From Chengkuizengella axinellae (GTDB lineage: Bacteria > Bacillota > Bacilli > Paenibacillales > KCTC-33759): a stretch of DNA of 64,000 nucleotides. This document shows positions 17,821 to 26,637 of the stretch, one piece after another. Numbering within the stretch: the stretch's first letter is position 1; every line of letters starts with the position of its first letter. Position numbers and translations under genes: made by a program. The stretch lies in NCBI RefSeq assembly GCF_030730905.1, contig NZ_JAVAMP010000004.1:124001-188000 (forward strand), given 5' to 3'. Under the pieces are notes generated by a model. It was not told the DNA's origin and made no database searches. It saw nothing but the letters and a program-made list of their open reading frames with translations.

Positions 17821-18553
17821 TCGTAACACTCCCAACCGGTTGATTTTGCTGGCTAGAAACAAAAGCATTTTCTTCTTGTTCTTTGATTTGACTTATAGAG
17901 CCTAATACAGGCAGCTCTAATAATTTCTCTACATCTTGTTCTGTTTTTACTGTATTGTCTAAATACTCTAATAAAAATGAAAGCCCTACCCCTGACATTA
18001 ATCCTACTACAATGGCAATAGCGATATTCAAAGTAGGATTTGGTTTTATTGGTGATGGTTTTTCAGAAACGGTTGCTTCTGCTAAAACACTCACATTATC
18101 CACGTTCATTAGTGCTACAATCTCGGTTTTAAATACTCTAGCTATCGTATTTGCTATTTCTGCTGCTAGTGTTGGATTTGCATCTTGCACAATAATCGAA
18201 ACCACTTGTGAATTATTTTCAGGTTTAACGTTTATTTGACTACTCAAAACTCCAGAGGAGCGATTCAATTCTAATTCTTCAATTACAATATCCAATATAG
18301 CTGGACTTTTAATGATGACACTATATGTACTGATTAATTCTGTATTCGTTCGAATATCGTTAATATCAAATCCACTAATCTCTGATTCAGAGTTATTCAC
18401 TAATATTTGAGTGGATGACTGATAAATTGGAGTTAAAACAAATAAACTCACTAGAGCACTGATCAGTGCTGCAATAATCGTAATCGATAAAATTAACCAA
18501 ATTCTTTTTTTTACAATCTCGTAATTTTCCTTTAAGCTAATCGTTTCTTCCAT
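17810..18553 (-). CDS. Wzz-type chain-length determinant / BY-kinase modulator
   Basis: 247 residues with two membrane segments, near residues 17-38 and 172-195, flanking an extracytoplasmic domain: the Wzz/CapA/YwqC layout. The segment KPSPIKPNPTLNIAIA before the second helix is typical of the family. The cytoplasmic tail would bind and activate the kinase encoded by the overlapping downstream gene. GGAGGA precedes the ATG, and a promoter lies about 40 bases further upstream. It is the first gene of the capsule operon. Confidence 0.92.
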   Translation of the reverse strand: MEETISLKENYEIVKKRIWLILSITIIAALISALVSLFVLTPIYQSSTQILVNNSESEISGFDINDIRTNTELISTYSVIIKSPAILDIVIEELELNRSSGVLSSQINVKPENNSQVVSIIVQDANPTLAAEIANTIARVFKTEIVALMNVDNVSVLAEATVSEKPSPIKPNPTLNIAIAIVVGLMSGVGLSFLLEYLDNTVKTEQDVEKLLELPVLGSISQIKEQEENAFVSSQQNQPVGSVTIES

Positions 18554-18587
18554 TACTTTCCTCCTGATAATAACCCTACAATGGTAT

Positions 18588-18626
18588 GAATAAATGTATT
18601 ATAGCATAATTCGTCAAAATTTTTAT
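18588..18626 (-). promoter_or_regulatory. promoter of the capsule operon
   Basis: On the minus strand TATAAT (18598-18603) is preceded by TGC, giving an extended -10 element; the -35 region is weak and AT-rich. The predicted transcription start is about 35 bases before the first gene's ATG. No other strong promoter was seen upstream of the modulator gene. Confidence 0.6.
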
Positions 18627-18684
18627 AAATATTCATGCACAATTATATGGTGAATGTTGTAAAGCATGCCAGAATATACGGTTA

Positions 18685-19365
18685 CTATTTATTTGGAAAA
18701 GATTCATCAATAGTCTCAATTAGCTTATTTACAACTGCTCTAGGTTGACTTGATGCACTAATTGCGGAAATAACAGCAACACCGTCAGCTCCTGCTGTTA
18801 TCACTGGTTTTAAGTTAGTTTGGTTGATTCCTCCTATGCCAACAATGGGGATATTAATACTATTTTGTCGAAGATGTCGAATCATGTTTGGCCCAGTCAC
18901 TTCACTCGCATCTAACTTAGTTTTGGTTTCATACATAGGACCAACGCCTATATAATTTGTACCTAAGTTCACTGCTTCTTTCGCCTCAGCTAAATTATGG
19001 GTAGAAACTCCTAAAATTTTATTACCTACTAACTTTCTTATTTCAGATATATTTCCGTCCTCTTGACCAATATGTATTCCGTCTGCATCCAATTCAAGTG
19101 CCAGGTTTATATCATCATTGACTATAAATGGGATGTTATTTTGTTTACAAAAGGATTGAAGTTTTTTTCCAAGTTGGAGTTTTTCGTAACCTTCTAAGGC
19201 TCCATCACCTTTTTCACGATACTGAAAAATGGTAATCCCACCTTCTATCGCTTCTGACAAAACTTCGACAGGATCTTTTTTGCAGTTGACGCTGCCCATA
19301 ACTAAATATAGTTTTAAATGTTGTTTCATTAATTGAGGCGTAATATTTTGAAATAGATTAGACAT
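18685..19365 (-). CDS. thiE: thiamine-phosphate synthase
   Basis: 226 residues, TIM-barrel. LYLVMGS at the first strand, FQYREKGDG (substrate loop), VNDDINLAL, ADGIHIGQEDG, GVSTHNLAEA, GVGPMYETKTK and GIGGIN are the standard ThiE landmarks. The enzyme couples HMP pyrophosphate and thiazole phosphate carboxylate to thiamine phosphate. It overlaps the end of thiD by 8 bases and is the last gene of the thiamine group, just upstream of the capsule promoter. Confidence 0.95.
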   Translation of the reverse strand: MSNLFQNITPQLMKQHLKLYLVMGSVNCKKDPVEVLSEAIEGGITIFQYREKGDGALEGYEKLQLGKKLQSFCKQNNIPFIVNDDINLALELDADGIHIGQEDGNISEIRKLVGNKILGVSTHNLAEAKEAVNLGTNYIGVGPMYETKTKLDASEVTGPNMIRHLRQNSINIPIVGIGGINQTNLKPVITAGADGVAVISAISASSQPRAVVNKLIETIDESFPNK

Positions 19366-20173
19366 TATGATTTACTCCTACTGTTCTATGTGCAGCATGA
19401 TTTAAAGGTCCATGACCGCTTCCAATTTGCATTGAATTTACAATAGACATATGGACAAATCTTTGTGCAATACCTACAGCATCTATTATTGTTTTTCCCT
19501 TTGCAACTTGACTAGCCACCGCGGCAGCAAAAGTGCAACCTGTTCCATGTGTATTGTTTGTATGGATTCTTTTACTTTTGTATGTTGTAAACTCTGTGCC
19601 ATCAAATAAAAGGTCAACAACTTGGTCGGAATTTAGATCATGCCCACCTTTAATCACAACATTTTGAGCACCTAATTGATGTAATAACTTTGCCGCTTCT
19701 TGTCGATCTTCCATAGACTGAATCGTTTTTCCTGTTAAAGCTTCCGCCTCAGGTATGTTTGGAGTAATGACTTTGCTAAGTGGGATTAACTTCTCTCTCA
19801 TCGTTTTTACAGCCTCTTCTTGTAATAAAGAAGCACCACCTTTTGCTATCATTACTGGATCAACAACAACATTATCCCACTGATATTGTTGTATTTTGTC
19901 ACAAACAAGCTGAATCATCTCACTATTAAACAACATGCCTGTTTTCACAGCATCTGCTCCAATATCCGTTCCAATAGAATCAATTTGATTAGCAACCGCT
20001 TCTAGTGATAAAGGATATACCCCTTGCACCCCTAACGTATTTTGAGCCGTAATCGCAGTAATAGCAGACATACCAAACACTTCAAGCTCTTGAAACGTTT
20101 TGAGGTCAGCTTGAATACCTGCCCCTCCACCACTATCCGAACCTGCAATGGTTAAAACTTTGATTGGTTTCAT
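19358..20173 (-). CDS. thiD: hydroxymethylpyrimidine/phosphomethylpyrimidine kinase
   Basis: 271 residues, ribokinase-like. TIAGSDSGGGAGIQADLKTF at the N-terminus is the HMP-binding signature, VVDPVMIAKGG lies in the middle, and THGTGCTFAAAVA near residue 208 carries the phosphate-binding anion hole. It phosphorylates HMP to HMP-PP. AAAGGAG precedes the ATG. It is separated from thiF by about 380 bases with a terminator, so it may have its own promoter. thiC was not found in the window. Confidence 0.95.
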   Translation of the reverse strand: MKPIKVLTIAGSDSGGGAGIQADLKTFQELEVFGMSAITAITAQNTLGVQGVYPLSLEAVANQIDSIGTDIGADAVKTGMLFNSEMIQLVCDKIQQYQWDNVVVDPVMIAKGGASLLQEEAVKTMREKLIPLSKVITPNIPEAEALTGKTIQSMEDRQEAAKLLHQLGAQNVVIKGGHDLNSDQVVDLLFDGTEFTTYKSKRIHTNNTHGTGCTFAAAVASQVAKGKTIIDAVGIAQRFVHMSIVNSMQIGSGHGPLNHAAHRTVGVNHNV

Positions 20174-20250
20174 GTTCGTGCTCCTTTCTAATATAAAAGA
20201 TTTAAAAATAAAAACTTTGTTAGCATAGTCAGGTTAAGTGTTTGTTCTTA

Positions 20251-20294
20251 TTCCTTCCACTTGCAAAAGGCGCAAAAGTCAGTCACAAGAACAA
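20251..20294. repeat. imperfect direct repeat copy 1 upstream of thiD
   Basis: Shares CCACTTGCA, then CGCAAAAGTC and GAACAA in order with the copy at 20418-20459, 167 bases away in the same orientation. Function is unknown; it could be a protein-binding site or the trace of a small duplicated element. Confidence 0.7.
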
Positions 20295-20417
20295 ATCACT
20301 TTTTGATGTTTTAAATAATTTCATATGAGTAAATCACACTTTTAGAAGTCTATAAGTTCAAAGAATAGAACATCCTTGAAAAACAATGCAGCATATTTAT
20401 TTGAAGATAATCTCACT

Positions 20418-20459
20418 CTCCTCCACTTGCATAAACCGCAAAAGTCGTCAGAGGAACAA
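20418..20459. repeat. imperfect direct repeat copy 2 upstream of thiD
   Basis: Second copy of the repeat at 20251-20294: CCACTTGCA, CGCAAAAGTC and GAACAA appear in the same order with small differences between them. It lies about 245 bases before the thiD start and about 55 bases after the terminator of the thiF unit. Confidence 0.7.
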
Positions 20460-20511
20460 CTAATAAAAATCTACATTGTTTTAGCTTCCATATACTTTTA
20501 ATTTAACTCCG

Positions 20512-20536
20512 AAAAAAAGACCCCAAACCTGGAGCC
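20512..20536 (-). terminator. intrinsic terminator after thiF
   Basis: On the minus strand GGCTCC (20536-20531) pairs with GGGGTC (20524-20519) through standard and G-U pairs around a short loop and is followed by seven T. It ends the tenI-thiO-thiS-thiG-thiF transcript. Confidence 0.75.
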
Positions 20537-20556
20537 TTCAAACCTTTAACAATTGT

Positions 20557-21579
20557 CTATCCCAAATATCGATGATACAAACTCTTAGCCTCAGCAATAT
20601 CCTTAGTCCCATGAACAAGCACACGCCCATCCTGAAAAATAACCATTCGATGCTCATCATTGATACTAAAGTTCACCAAAAAAGGATTTTGATCCACTTT
20701 TCCACCTTGATTCTGCAAGGTTTCAGCCAACTGCTCTAAGTTTATCTCCTTAGGCTCTGGTGGACGAATCTGCACAGTATCTCTTCCACATAAAACAGCC
20801 GTTTTCGTATGGCTGCCCGCGGACAGATAAGGATAAGTTGGTTCTGATCCACACGATTTGCATGATTCCTTCTTAGCTTTACTCACATTTATCGCTGTAT
20901 GTTGGTTTTTCCACAAGTCAAAGGATACCAACTTATTTCTTAAAGCCTCGTCATCCTCAACTAAAATCTTTAACGCTTCTGTCACCTGATAAGCCACAAC
21001 CATCTGAACCGCAGGACTGATAATTCCCACCGTATCACAGGTTGCTCCACCTAAAGGAACCGTTTCTAACAAACAATTTAAACAAGGCGTTTTCCCGGGA
21101 AATATAGTGTAAGATAACCCGTAGCTACCTACACATGCCCCATAAATCCAAGGAATTTGATGTTTTTGAGATATATCATTCACTAAAAGACGTGTATCAA
21201 AATTATCCGTTGCATCTAAAATTAAATCTACACCTTCAACTAACAGTTCAATTTCTTCAGTAGTAACATCCATCACATGTGCCACAACGTCCACTTCAGA
21301 ATTGATTTCTTTAAGTCGTTTTTCCGCTGCGATAGCCTTAGGCATTCGATTTGTTGCATCTGCTTCATGGTACAACTGCTGTCTTTGCAAGTTGCTCCAT
21401 TCCACATAATCTCTATCTACAATGGTCAGTTTACCAATACCTGCTCTTACTAACGCTTCAGCATTTCCTGTCCCTAATGCTCCTGCGCCAATCAAAAGCA
21501 CATGTTTCTGGGAGATTAGTTCCTGCCCTTTTTCTCCGATAGGTGCAAATAACGTTTGTCTTGAATATCTGTCACTCAA
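20557..21579 (-). CDS. thiF: ThiF/MoeB-family adenylyltransferase
   Basis: 340 residues, E1-like. RYSRQTLF at the N-terminus, the ATP-binding loop [29 protein letters not shown] (the conserved DxD..NLxRQ), and a structural zinc site made by CLNC and CKSCG are visible. The C-terminal about 90 residues form an extra domain without a rhodanese Cys. It adenylates the C-terminal Gly-Gly of ThiS so that sulfur can be added. It overlaps thiG by 4 bases. MoeB-like use in molybdopterin synthesis is possible in principle, but the thiG-thiS context favours thiamine. Confidence 0.9.
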   Translation of the reverse strand: MSDRYSRQTLFAPIGEKGQELISQKHVLLIGAGALGTGNAEALVRAGIGKLTIVDRDYVEWSNLQRQQLYHEADATNRMPKAIAAEKRLKEINSEVDVVAHVMDVTTEEIELLVEGVDLILDATDNFDTRLLVNDISQKHQIPWIYGACVGSYGLSYTIFPGKTPCLNCLLETVPLGGATCDTVGIISPAVQMVVAYQVTEALKILVEDDEALRNKLVSFDLWKNQHTAINVSKAKKESCKSCGSEPTYPYLSAGSHTKTAVLCGRDTVQIRPPEPKEINLEQLAETLQNQGGKVDQNPFLVNFSINDEHRMVIFQDGRVLVHGTKDIAEAKSLYHRYLG

Positions 21580-22343
21580 ACAGTGCTCAATCCTTCCATT
21601 GGGCTGCTGGCTGTTGCATAACGTTTTTTCGGGATGCGTCCAGCTTCATATCCTAAACGACCCGCTTCGATCGCTAGCTTCATTGCCTGCGCCATTTTTA
21701 CTGGATCCTTCGCTCCAGATACTGCTGTATTTAATAATACACCATCCGCACCCATTTCCATTGCAATCGCAGCATCAGATGGAGTTCCGATGCCTGCATC
21801 TACAATGACAGGTACAGTGGATTGCTCAATGATAAAGCTTAAATTTAATGGGTTGATGATCCCTTGTCCTGATCCAATTGGTGAAGCACCTGGCATAATG
21901 GCATGTACACCTAAGTCTTGTAATCTTTTTGCTAATAAAACATCATCAGATGTGTATGGCAGTACAATAAAACCTTCTGCCAATAATTCTTCTGTTGCTT
22001 TTAGTGTTTCCACTGGATCTGGTAATAATGTTTTTGGATCACCAATGACTTCCACTTTGATCATATCACATAGACCTGAAGCTTTTGCTAGTTTTGCGAT
22101 ACGCACAGCTTCTTCTGCTGTGGATGCACCTGCTGTGTTTGGTAATAATTTATATTTTTCTACTTCAATCTTCTCTAAAAAGTTTGGTTGACTTGGTTCA
22201 AAAATGTTCATTCTTCTTACCGAAAACGTTAAAATTTCAGTTTCTGAAACGTCTACGGCTTGTTTCTGAATATCAAAATCAGGGTATTTTCCTGTCCCTA
22301 ACATAAGTCTAGAATGAAATGAATAAGGTCCAATGTTTAACAA
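21576..22343 (-). CDS. thiG: thiazole synthase
   Basis: 255 residues. [15 protein letters not shown] at the N-terminus, [31 protein letters not shown] (with the Schiff-base Lys region), [22 protein letters not shown] and [14 protein letters not shown] are ThiG hallmarks. It forms the thiazole phosphate from deoxyxylulose phosphate, dehydroglycine and ThiS thiocarboxylate. It begins one base after the thiS stop and overlaps thiF, consistent with coupled translation. Confidence 0.96.
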   Translation of the reverse strand: MLNIGPYSFHSRLMLGTGKYPDFDIQKQAVDVSETEILTFSVRRMNIFEPSQPNFLEKIEVEKYKLLPNTAGASTAEEAVRIAKLAKASGLCDMIKVEVIGDPKTLLPDPVETLKATEELLAEGFIVLPYTSDDVLLAKRLQDLGVHAIMPGASPIGSGQGIINPLNLSFIIEQSTVPVIVDAGIGTPSDAAIAMEMGADGVLLNTAVSGAKDPVKMAQAMKLAIEAGRLGYEAGRIPKKRYATASSPMEGLSTV

Positions 22344-22344
22344 A

Positions 22345-22548
22345 TTAACCGCCTCCTACAAAATGTACAATTTCAATACGATCCCCATCAGTGACTGTGG
22401 TTAACGCATGATTTTCTTTTTCTAAAATATGTTTGTTTAATTCAACAATGACTACTTTATCCTGCAATTGAAAGTGTGTAAGCAACTCCGTAACAGAATC
22501 TACTGAGTTTGGCACTTCAACGCTTTCTCCATTAATATGTAGCTTCAA
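22345..22548 (-). CDS. thiS: sulfur carrier protein ThiS
   Basis: About 67 residues with a beta-grasp fold pattern and the essential C-terminal Gly-Gly (HFVGGG end), which is adenylated by ThiF and thiocarboxylated. The start is best placed at TTG 22548 because GAGGTGA lies 6 bases upstream; the GTG 9 bases earlier is inside that ribosome binding site. One base separates it from thiG. Confidence 0.92.
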   Translation of the reverse strand: MKLHINGESVEVPNSVDSVTELLTHFQLQDKVVIVELNKHILEKENHALTTVTDGDRIEIVHFVGGG

Positions 22549-22661
22549 TCCTATCACCTCAGTTGATTTGAATAAATATCTTACTACTAACAGCGAAATG
22601 AACTTGAAGCATGTTCTCCTAACTCAACAACATTGAGTATTGATATACTTCAGTGAATAAA

Positions 22662-22792
22662 ATGGAAGTGAAAGGGGATACCGGAAGAGTGAAACGCTCG
22701 CCTTTAAAATCGTAAATGTACATTAAACACCTTATTCTAATTTACGATTTTAACAGCGACTGGAGGTACCCCTTTCACTGGAATGTGCTTCC
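22662..22792. repeat. about 130-bp irregular palindrome between thiO and thiS
   Basis: Outer arms GTGAAAGGGG..TACC (22667-22681) and GGTACCCCTTTCAC (22763-22777), with a further TGGAA/TTCCA pair outside, enclose a perfect inner 13-bp stem TAAAATCGTAAAT / ATTTACGATTTTA (22704-22751) with a 22-base loop. No open frame. As RNA inside the thi operon it would be a long hairpin; as DNA it resembles a small palindromic (MITE-like) element. No target-site duplication was recognised. Confidence 0.75.
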
Positions 22793-22826
22793 AGCCACCC
22801 TTTGTCTTGTTCTAAATAGATCATCT

Positions 22827-23937
22827 TTACCGTTGAATGCGAAACGGAGTAAGATCCACATCATCATACGGTTTCTTTTCTACTAAATCTGCGATAATTT
22901 CACCAGTAATTGGACTTAAAAGAATCCCATTACGATAGTGACCTGTTGCAACGAACAACCCCTGCCAATCCGGATGTTCACCAAGATAGGGAACACCGTC
23001 AGCCGTTTGCGGACGAATCCCTGCCCACGTTTTTTCCCATTCGGCTTCAACAATACCCGGCATTAACCTCTTTGCTTTTTCTAATAAACTAGCAATGCCA
23101 TCCACGGAAACCTTGCGATCATACGTATTCTCTTTCATGGTAGCTCCAACGATAAGGCGACCACCTTTTTTAGGGACTAAATAACAGCCATGTGAGAAGA
23201 TAGTAGATTCTAAAATGGGTTTTTCAAAAACAACAGAAAAACACTCCCCTTTTACGGGGTAATCCGTGGATTCAATACCAGTTTCCCGCAGCAATCGCTT
23301 GCTCCATGCACCTGTGGTTACAATAACATGCTCACTATGTAAATCCCCTCGATCTGTTTTCACACCTTGTACTTTCCCATTTTCTAATATAAAGGATGAG
23401 GCTTCAGTGTATTCTTGAATTGTAGCTCCAAGCTGTGCAGCTGATTTTGCTAAAGCAATGGACAACTCTGGTGCCAATACATGCCCGTCATTCGGAAGAT
23501 ATAATCCTCCAAGAGCAACCTCAGATAAAGCTCTTTCCTTTTTACGAAGTTGTTCTCCTGTATACCATTCTACTTGCTCCCCTGCTTCACGCTGGAATGA
23601 AATCATTTGCTGATATTCCTTCACCTGCTCCTCAGTTACAGCAATTTTAAACATGCCTTTATTCGTTAAAGCAATGTCTATGCCACTAAGCTCCTTTAAC
23701 TCCTCAGCTAGTTTCGGAAACATATTGCGGCTTTTTCTAGAAAGATCAAATAAAGAACCTGCTTCAGTCATTTCTGCTTGAGCCGCTAACATGCCAGCAG
23801 CCGCTTGTGATGCTTGGGACGCGAGTCGCTCTTTTTCTAAAAGAATGACCTTCAAACCTCGTTTTGCCAAACTGTAAGCAACAGAGCTGCCAATGACCCC
23901 TCCGCCTACTACAATGGCATCATAATTTTTCCCCATG
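22827..23937 (-). CDS. thiO: glycine oxidase
   Basis: About 369 residues. YDAIVVGGGVIGSSVAYSLA at the N-terminus is the FAD dinucleotide-binding motif, followed by LLEKERLASQASQAAAGM. The C-terminal WAGIRPQTADGVPYLG and ATGHYRNGILLSPITG segments bind FAD and substrate as in glycine/D-amino acid oxidases. It oxidises glycine to dehydroglycine for ThiG. ATG 23937 is preferred, as GGAGAGG lies 7 bases upstream and the length then equals the Bacillus protein; a GTG start at 23966 overlapping tenI lacks a ribosome binding site. Confidence 0.94.
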
Positions 23938-23962
23938 TTTTCCCTCTCCATCTCTCCGGTAT

Positions 23963-24565
23963 TCACTTCAACAAATGATGATATTGCCTCACTGCCTCAA
24001 GAGGATTCTCTGCTTCCAATAATCCTGACATGACCGCAATCCCTGAAGCGCCGGCATTCAAAACTTCCTTAATGTTAGAAGGTTTAATTCCTCCGATCGC
24101 AATCACGGGAATTTGCAGCTTTTGTGTTATAACCTCAAGTTCTCTCAATCCTCTTCCTGGCAATCCAGGTTTTGAATCCGTCTCATAAACATGACCATAA
24201 AAAACATAATCCACTTGTTTTTGTTCCATGGACAATGCCTCCTCCAAGGAGTGGACAGAACATCCAATACGAATATTAGGAAAGGTTCGTTTAACTAATT
24301 GTGCATCAAGGCTATGATATGCCAACTGAACACTGGATACACGACTGACAACAGCTACATCAACTCGATCATTGATCACGATTTTTGAAAGCGGAACCCC
24401 TTGTTCCTCTAGTAAGGTTACACCTGACATAAGCTCTCTAGCACTCTTTTGTTTTTCTCGAATATGAATCGCAGTTACGTAGGAATGGATCTGTCCTGCA
24501 ATTTCAGCAAAACGTTGTAAAGATAATTTCCCATTAGAAATCAAATGCAATTGTCGATCAAGCAC
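23963..24565 (-). CDS. tenI: thiazole tautomerase TenI
   Basis: About 200 residues with a ThiE-like TIM barrel but TenI features: LHLISNGKLSL start, AIHIREKQKSARELM, VINDRVDVA, LAYHSLDAQLV, IGCSVHSLEEAL, YVFYGHVYETDSKPGLPGRG and IAIGGIKPSN. TenI aromatises the thiazole tautomer. GTG 24565 is the favoured start, because AAGGGTGG lies 8 bases upstream, separated by a T-tract. That same sequence is the right arm of the riboswitch terminator, so the frame extension to GTG 24577 falls inside the terminator stem. Confidence 0.9.
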   Translation of the reverse strand: MLDRQLHLISNGKLSLQRFAEIAGQIHSYVTAIHIREKQKSARELMSGVTLLEEQGVPLSKIVINDRVDVAVVSRVSSVQLAYHSLDAQLVKRTFPNIRIGCSVHSLEEALSMEQKQVDYVFYGHVYETDSKPGLPGRGLRELEVITQKLQIPVIAIGGIKPSNIKEVLNAGASGIAVMSGLLEAENPLEAVRQYHHLLK

Positions 24566-24600
24566 AAAAAAATCCACCCTTCATACGTAAAGAGTGGATT
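24566..24600 (-). terminator. riboswitch expression platform: terminator overlapping the tenI ribosome binding site
   Basis: AATCCAC and GTGGATT (24594-24600 and 24571-24577) form the stem, followed by seven T. It lies between the TPP aptamer and the tenI start. Its right arm contains part of AAGGGTGG, the tenI ribosome binding site, so the stem could both terminate transcription and hide the translation start. Confidence 0.8.
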
Positions 24601-24617
24601 GATGTGTAATAGTTAAA

Positions 24618-24719
24618 AAGTCCTACATCGTAATTTCCACTTCCCTACGCTGGAATAACCCAGATCAGGTACAAAGGGTCCAGAATTGATTCTATCTCAG
24701 CCAAACGGCTCCCCTAGTG
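24618..24719 (-). promoter_or_regulatory. TPP riboswitch
   Basis: Minus-strand sequence has the conserved THI-box blocks in order: GGGGAGCC, GCTGAGAT, GACCCTTTG, ACCTGATCTGG and TTATTCCAGCG followed by GTAGGGAAGTGG. It is followed by a terminator hairpin before tenI. It would switch off tenI-thiO-thiS-thiG-thiF when thiamine pyrophosphate is abundant. Confidence 0.97.
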
Positions 24720-24730
24720 TATCTTTCAAT

Positions 24731-24760
24731 ATTTTAACATGAATACTTGTGACGAAGCAA
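24731..24760 (-). promoter_or_regulatory. promoter of the thiamine operon
   Basis: On the minus strand TTGCTT (24760-24755) and TAAAAT (24736-24731) are separated by 18 bases, and transcription would begin a few bases before the TPP aptamer. It lies right after the stop codon of the histidine kinase gene. Confidence 0.6.
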
Positions 24761-24777
24761 TGAACGATTATTGACGA

Positions 24778-26253
24778 TTATATGTGTTGATCTTGTGTTA
24801 GAGGCAGAATAACATTCACTTGGGTTCCCTCATTTTTGACACTCTTAATCTGAATGCTCCCCTTATGGTTATGTATCATTTTTTCACTTAACATAAAACC
24901 TAATCCTGTTCCTTTTTCCTTTCTGGAAAAGAAAGGTTCACCTAACTTGCACACTTCTTCTTCATCCATGCCGCAGCCATCATCTTGAATGCTGATTATG
25001 ACTTTTTCATCTTCCATCATCTTTACAACAATGTTTATATTCCCTCCAAACGACATGGCTTCAATTGCATTTTTCAATAAATTTATAAATACTTGCTTCA
25101 GCTGATTCTCATCACAATCAATATGAGGGATCTTTTCTTCTACTTGCATATGTATTTTCACATTGTTTTGTGTTGCTTGAATATCGATTAACGTAAGAAC
25201 GTCTTTTAAAAGCTTATGTATGTTTATTTTTTTATATGATATTTCTTGCGGTTTAGCCAATATCAACAATTCACTTAAAATTAATTCGATCCTGTGAAGC
25301 TCTGAAGTCATAACGTCCAAAACTTCCTTATTCATTTCTTTCCCATGTCTGATTAAGTTCAAAAATCCAATTAAAGAAGTCAGCGGATTTCGAATTTCGT
25401 GCACTACCCCTGCGGACAACTGACCTACAACGGCTAGTTTTTCTGATTTGATCAGCATCTCTTCTGATTGTTTGTATTTTTTTAAATTCAGAGATAATGC
25501 GTTGACTCTTTCCCCTAATAAACCTAGTTCATCTTTTCGAATCACATCCACTTGAACTCCATACTTCCCATTATGTATATCATTTAATTTTAGTAGAATC
25601 TGCTGTAAAGGTTCTACGATATATCTAGCAAAGAAAAAGCTGACAATCACAGCAACACATATAGCTAGGAACAAAATCGTAAAGTTATACAACAGCTGTT
25701 GATCTAGTACGTTTTGAATACTGGTATAGTCTAGAACAATACTGATGACATATGGACTCTCCGATGTGATAGGAACGAATACTTTCATTACTTTTTCTTT
25801 CTGGTGTGTAGATATAACACTAATCGTTTGATTAGACTCTAATACTTGTTCAATATATTCAATATCTAATTCTTCATGATAGTCTAGTCTAGCATACTGA
25901 TTAAAATCGTTTATCGTAGGGTGATCACAATGATGATCTAATTCAGTATCAATGATCAATATAGGATTTTCTTGATGGGATTGGGGTTCAAATCCGGAAA
26001 TCTCTAATATATTTTCATTATTACTGAACATTTTTTCTACAAAATGAGCTGGAGCATCAATATAAAAGGTTTGATCATCATATTGTAGAAACTGGGCTAT
26101 CCGTTGAGCAACCGATTCCATGTCTTGCTCTCTATCTTCATGTAAAACCTCTTTACTTGAAAAATAGTTAAACGTCGTGCTTAGTAATAGAATGGAAACC
26201 ACAATTGCAGAAAAAATAAGTGATAGTTTTATTTTCAGCTGCAAAATTTTCAT
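24778..26253 (-). CDS. sporulation-type membrane sensor histidine kinase
   Basis: 491 residues. Two membrane helices (about 7-28 and 182-205) flank an extracytoplasmic sensor domain; a HAMP linker follows, then HisKA with the phospho-acceptor in VVHEIRNPLTSLIGF (about residue 285), and the HATPase motifs NLLKNAIEAM (N box), DDGCGMD (G1) and GTGLGFMLSEKMI (G2). The HisKA sequence is of the KinB/KinD/PilS-like group that feeds the Bacillus phosphorelay. No response regulator gene is adjacent, as expected for orphan sporulation kinases. A Spo0A-box-like site lies 83 bases upstream. Confidence 0.88.
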   Translation of the reverse strand: MKILQLKIKLSLIFSAIVVSILLLSTTFNYFSSKEVLHEDREQDMESVAQRIAQFLQYDDQTFYIDAPAHFVEKMFSNNENILEISGFEPQSHQENPILIIDTELDHHCDHPTINDFNQYARLDYHEELDIEYIEQVLESNQTISVISTHQKEKVMKVFVPITSESPYVISIVLDYTSIQNVLDQQLLYNFTILFLAICVAVIVSFFFARYIVEPLQQILLKLNDIHNGKYGVQVDVIRKDELGLLGERVNALSLNLKKYKQSEEMLIKSEKLAVVGQLSAGVVHEIRNPLTSLIGFLNLIRHGKEMNKEVLDVMTSELHRIELILSELLILAKPQEISYKKINIHKLLKDVLTLIDIQATQNNVKIHMQVEEKIPHIDCDENQLKQVFINLLKNAIEAMSFGGNINIVVKMMEDEKVIISIQDDGCGMDEEEVCKLGEPFFSRKEKGTGLGFMLSEKMIHNHKGSIQIKSVKNEGTQVNVILPLTQDQHI

Positions 26254-26335
26254 CCCCCCTCTTCCATTACATATTTAAGGAAGAAAAAACCAATATTTAT
26301 AATTATAGCTTGTATTGATTCATTAAGAAACACTT

Positions 26336-26345
26336 ATTCGACAAA
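26336..26345 (-). promoter_or_regulatory. Spo0A-box-like site
   Basis: The minus strand reads TTTGTCGAAT, containing the 0A box TGTCGAA in full. It lies in the gap between the divergent histidine kinase gene (start 26253) and the small plus-strand gene at 26451, so it could regulate either. Confidence 0.55.
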
Positions 26346-26450
26346 TATTTTGGAATTGGGACTATAGGAGCAATTAGGGATGAATAACATTAATGCAAAT
26401 ATCAAAAAATAAAGAATGTATTTCAATCTTAGAGATGGGAGTGAGTTCAA

Positions 26451-26588
26451 TTGTCCAGAAATATCAACAATAAAGCTAAACAAATGCAGCAAGGCAATGA
26501 CCACGATGATGATACGGCAAAATCAAGACACAGAAACTCGACAAATGGTGAAAAAGCGGAGAAAAAGACGGTTACTAACACTTATTAA
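26451..26588 (+). CDS. 45-residue hydrophilic protein, unknown
   Basis: TTG start with GGGAG 9 bases upstream, 45 codons, stop at 26586-26588, followed 13 bases later by a strong terminator, so it is a self-contained small transcription unit. The product is very hydrophilic, rich in Asn, Lys, Asp and Thr (SRNINNKAKQMQQGN, then DDDTAKSRHRN), without membrane segment or Cys. Composition recalls minor small acid-soluble spore proteins, but I do not recognise the family. The 0A box upstream and neighbouring spore-like genes make a sporulation role plausible, not shown. Confidence 0.6.
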   Translation: MSRNINNKAKQMQQGNDHDDDTAKSRHRNSTNGEKAEKKTVTNTY

Positions 26589-26600
26589 TAAAATAAAGGT

Positions 26601-26637
26601 GAAAGCAAAGACGTTTAACTCCAACGTCTTTGCTTTC
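26601..26637 (+). terminator. strong intrinsic terminator
   Basis: AAAGCAAAGACGTT and AACGTCTTTGCTTT form a perfect 14-bp stem (about 26602-26635) with a 7-base loop, flanked by short T-rich sequence. It ends the 45-codon gene and may serve the convergent gene at 26675 as well. Confidence 0.85.

Larger units (their letters stand above)
20174..20511. other. intergenic region between thiF and thiD with a long direct repeat
   Basis: No open frame is supported. The region contains two copies of a roughly 42-bp imperfect direct repeat (20251-20294 and 20418-20459), annotated separately. No TPP-box sequence is visible, so thiD-thiE appear not to have their own riboswitch. Confidence 0.6.

Noticed and set aside
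20251-20459. Repeats upstream of thiD as a CRISPR array
   Set aside because: Only two imperfect copies 167 bases apart, no regular spacers, no cas genes.
21634-22191. 185-codon plus-strand frame opposite thiG
   Set aside because: Entirely antisense to the strongly conserved thiG; composition is that of a codon shadow.
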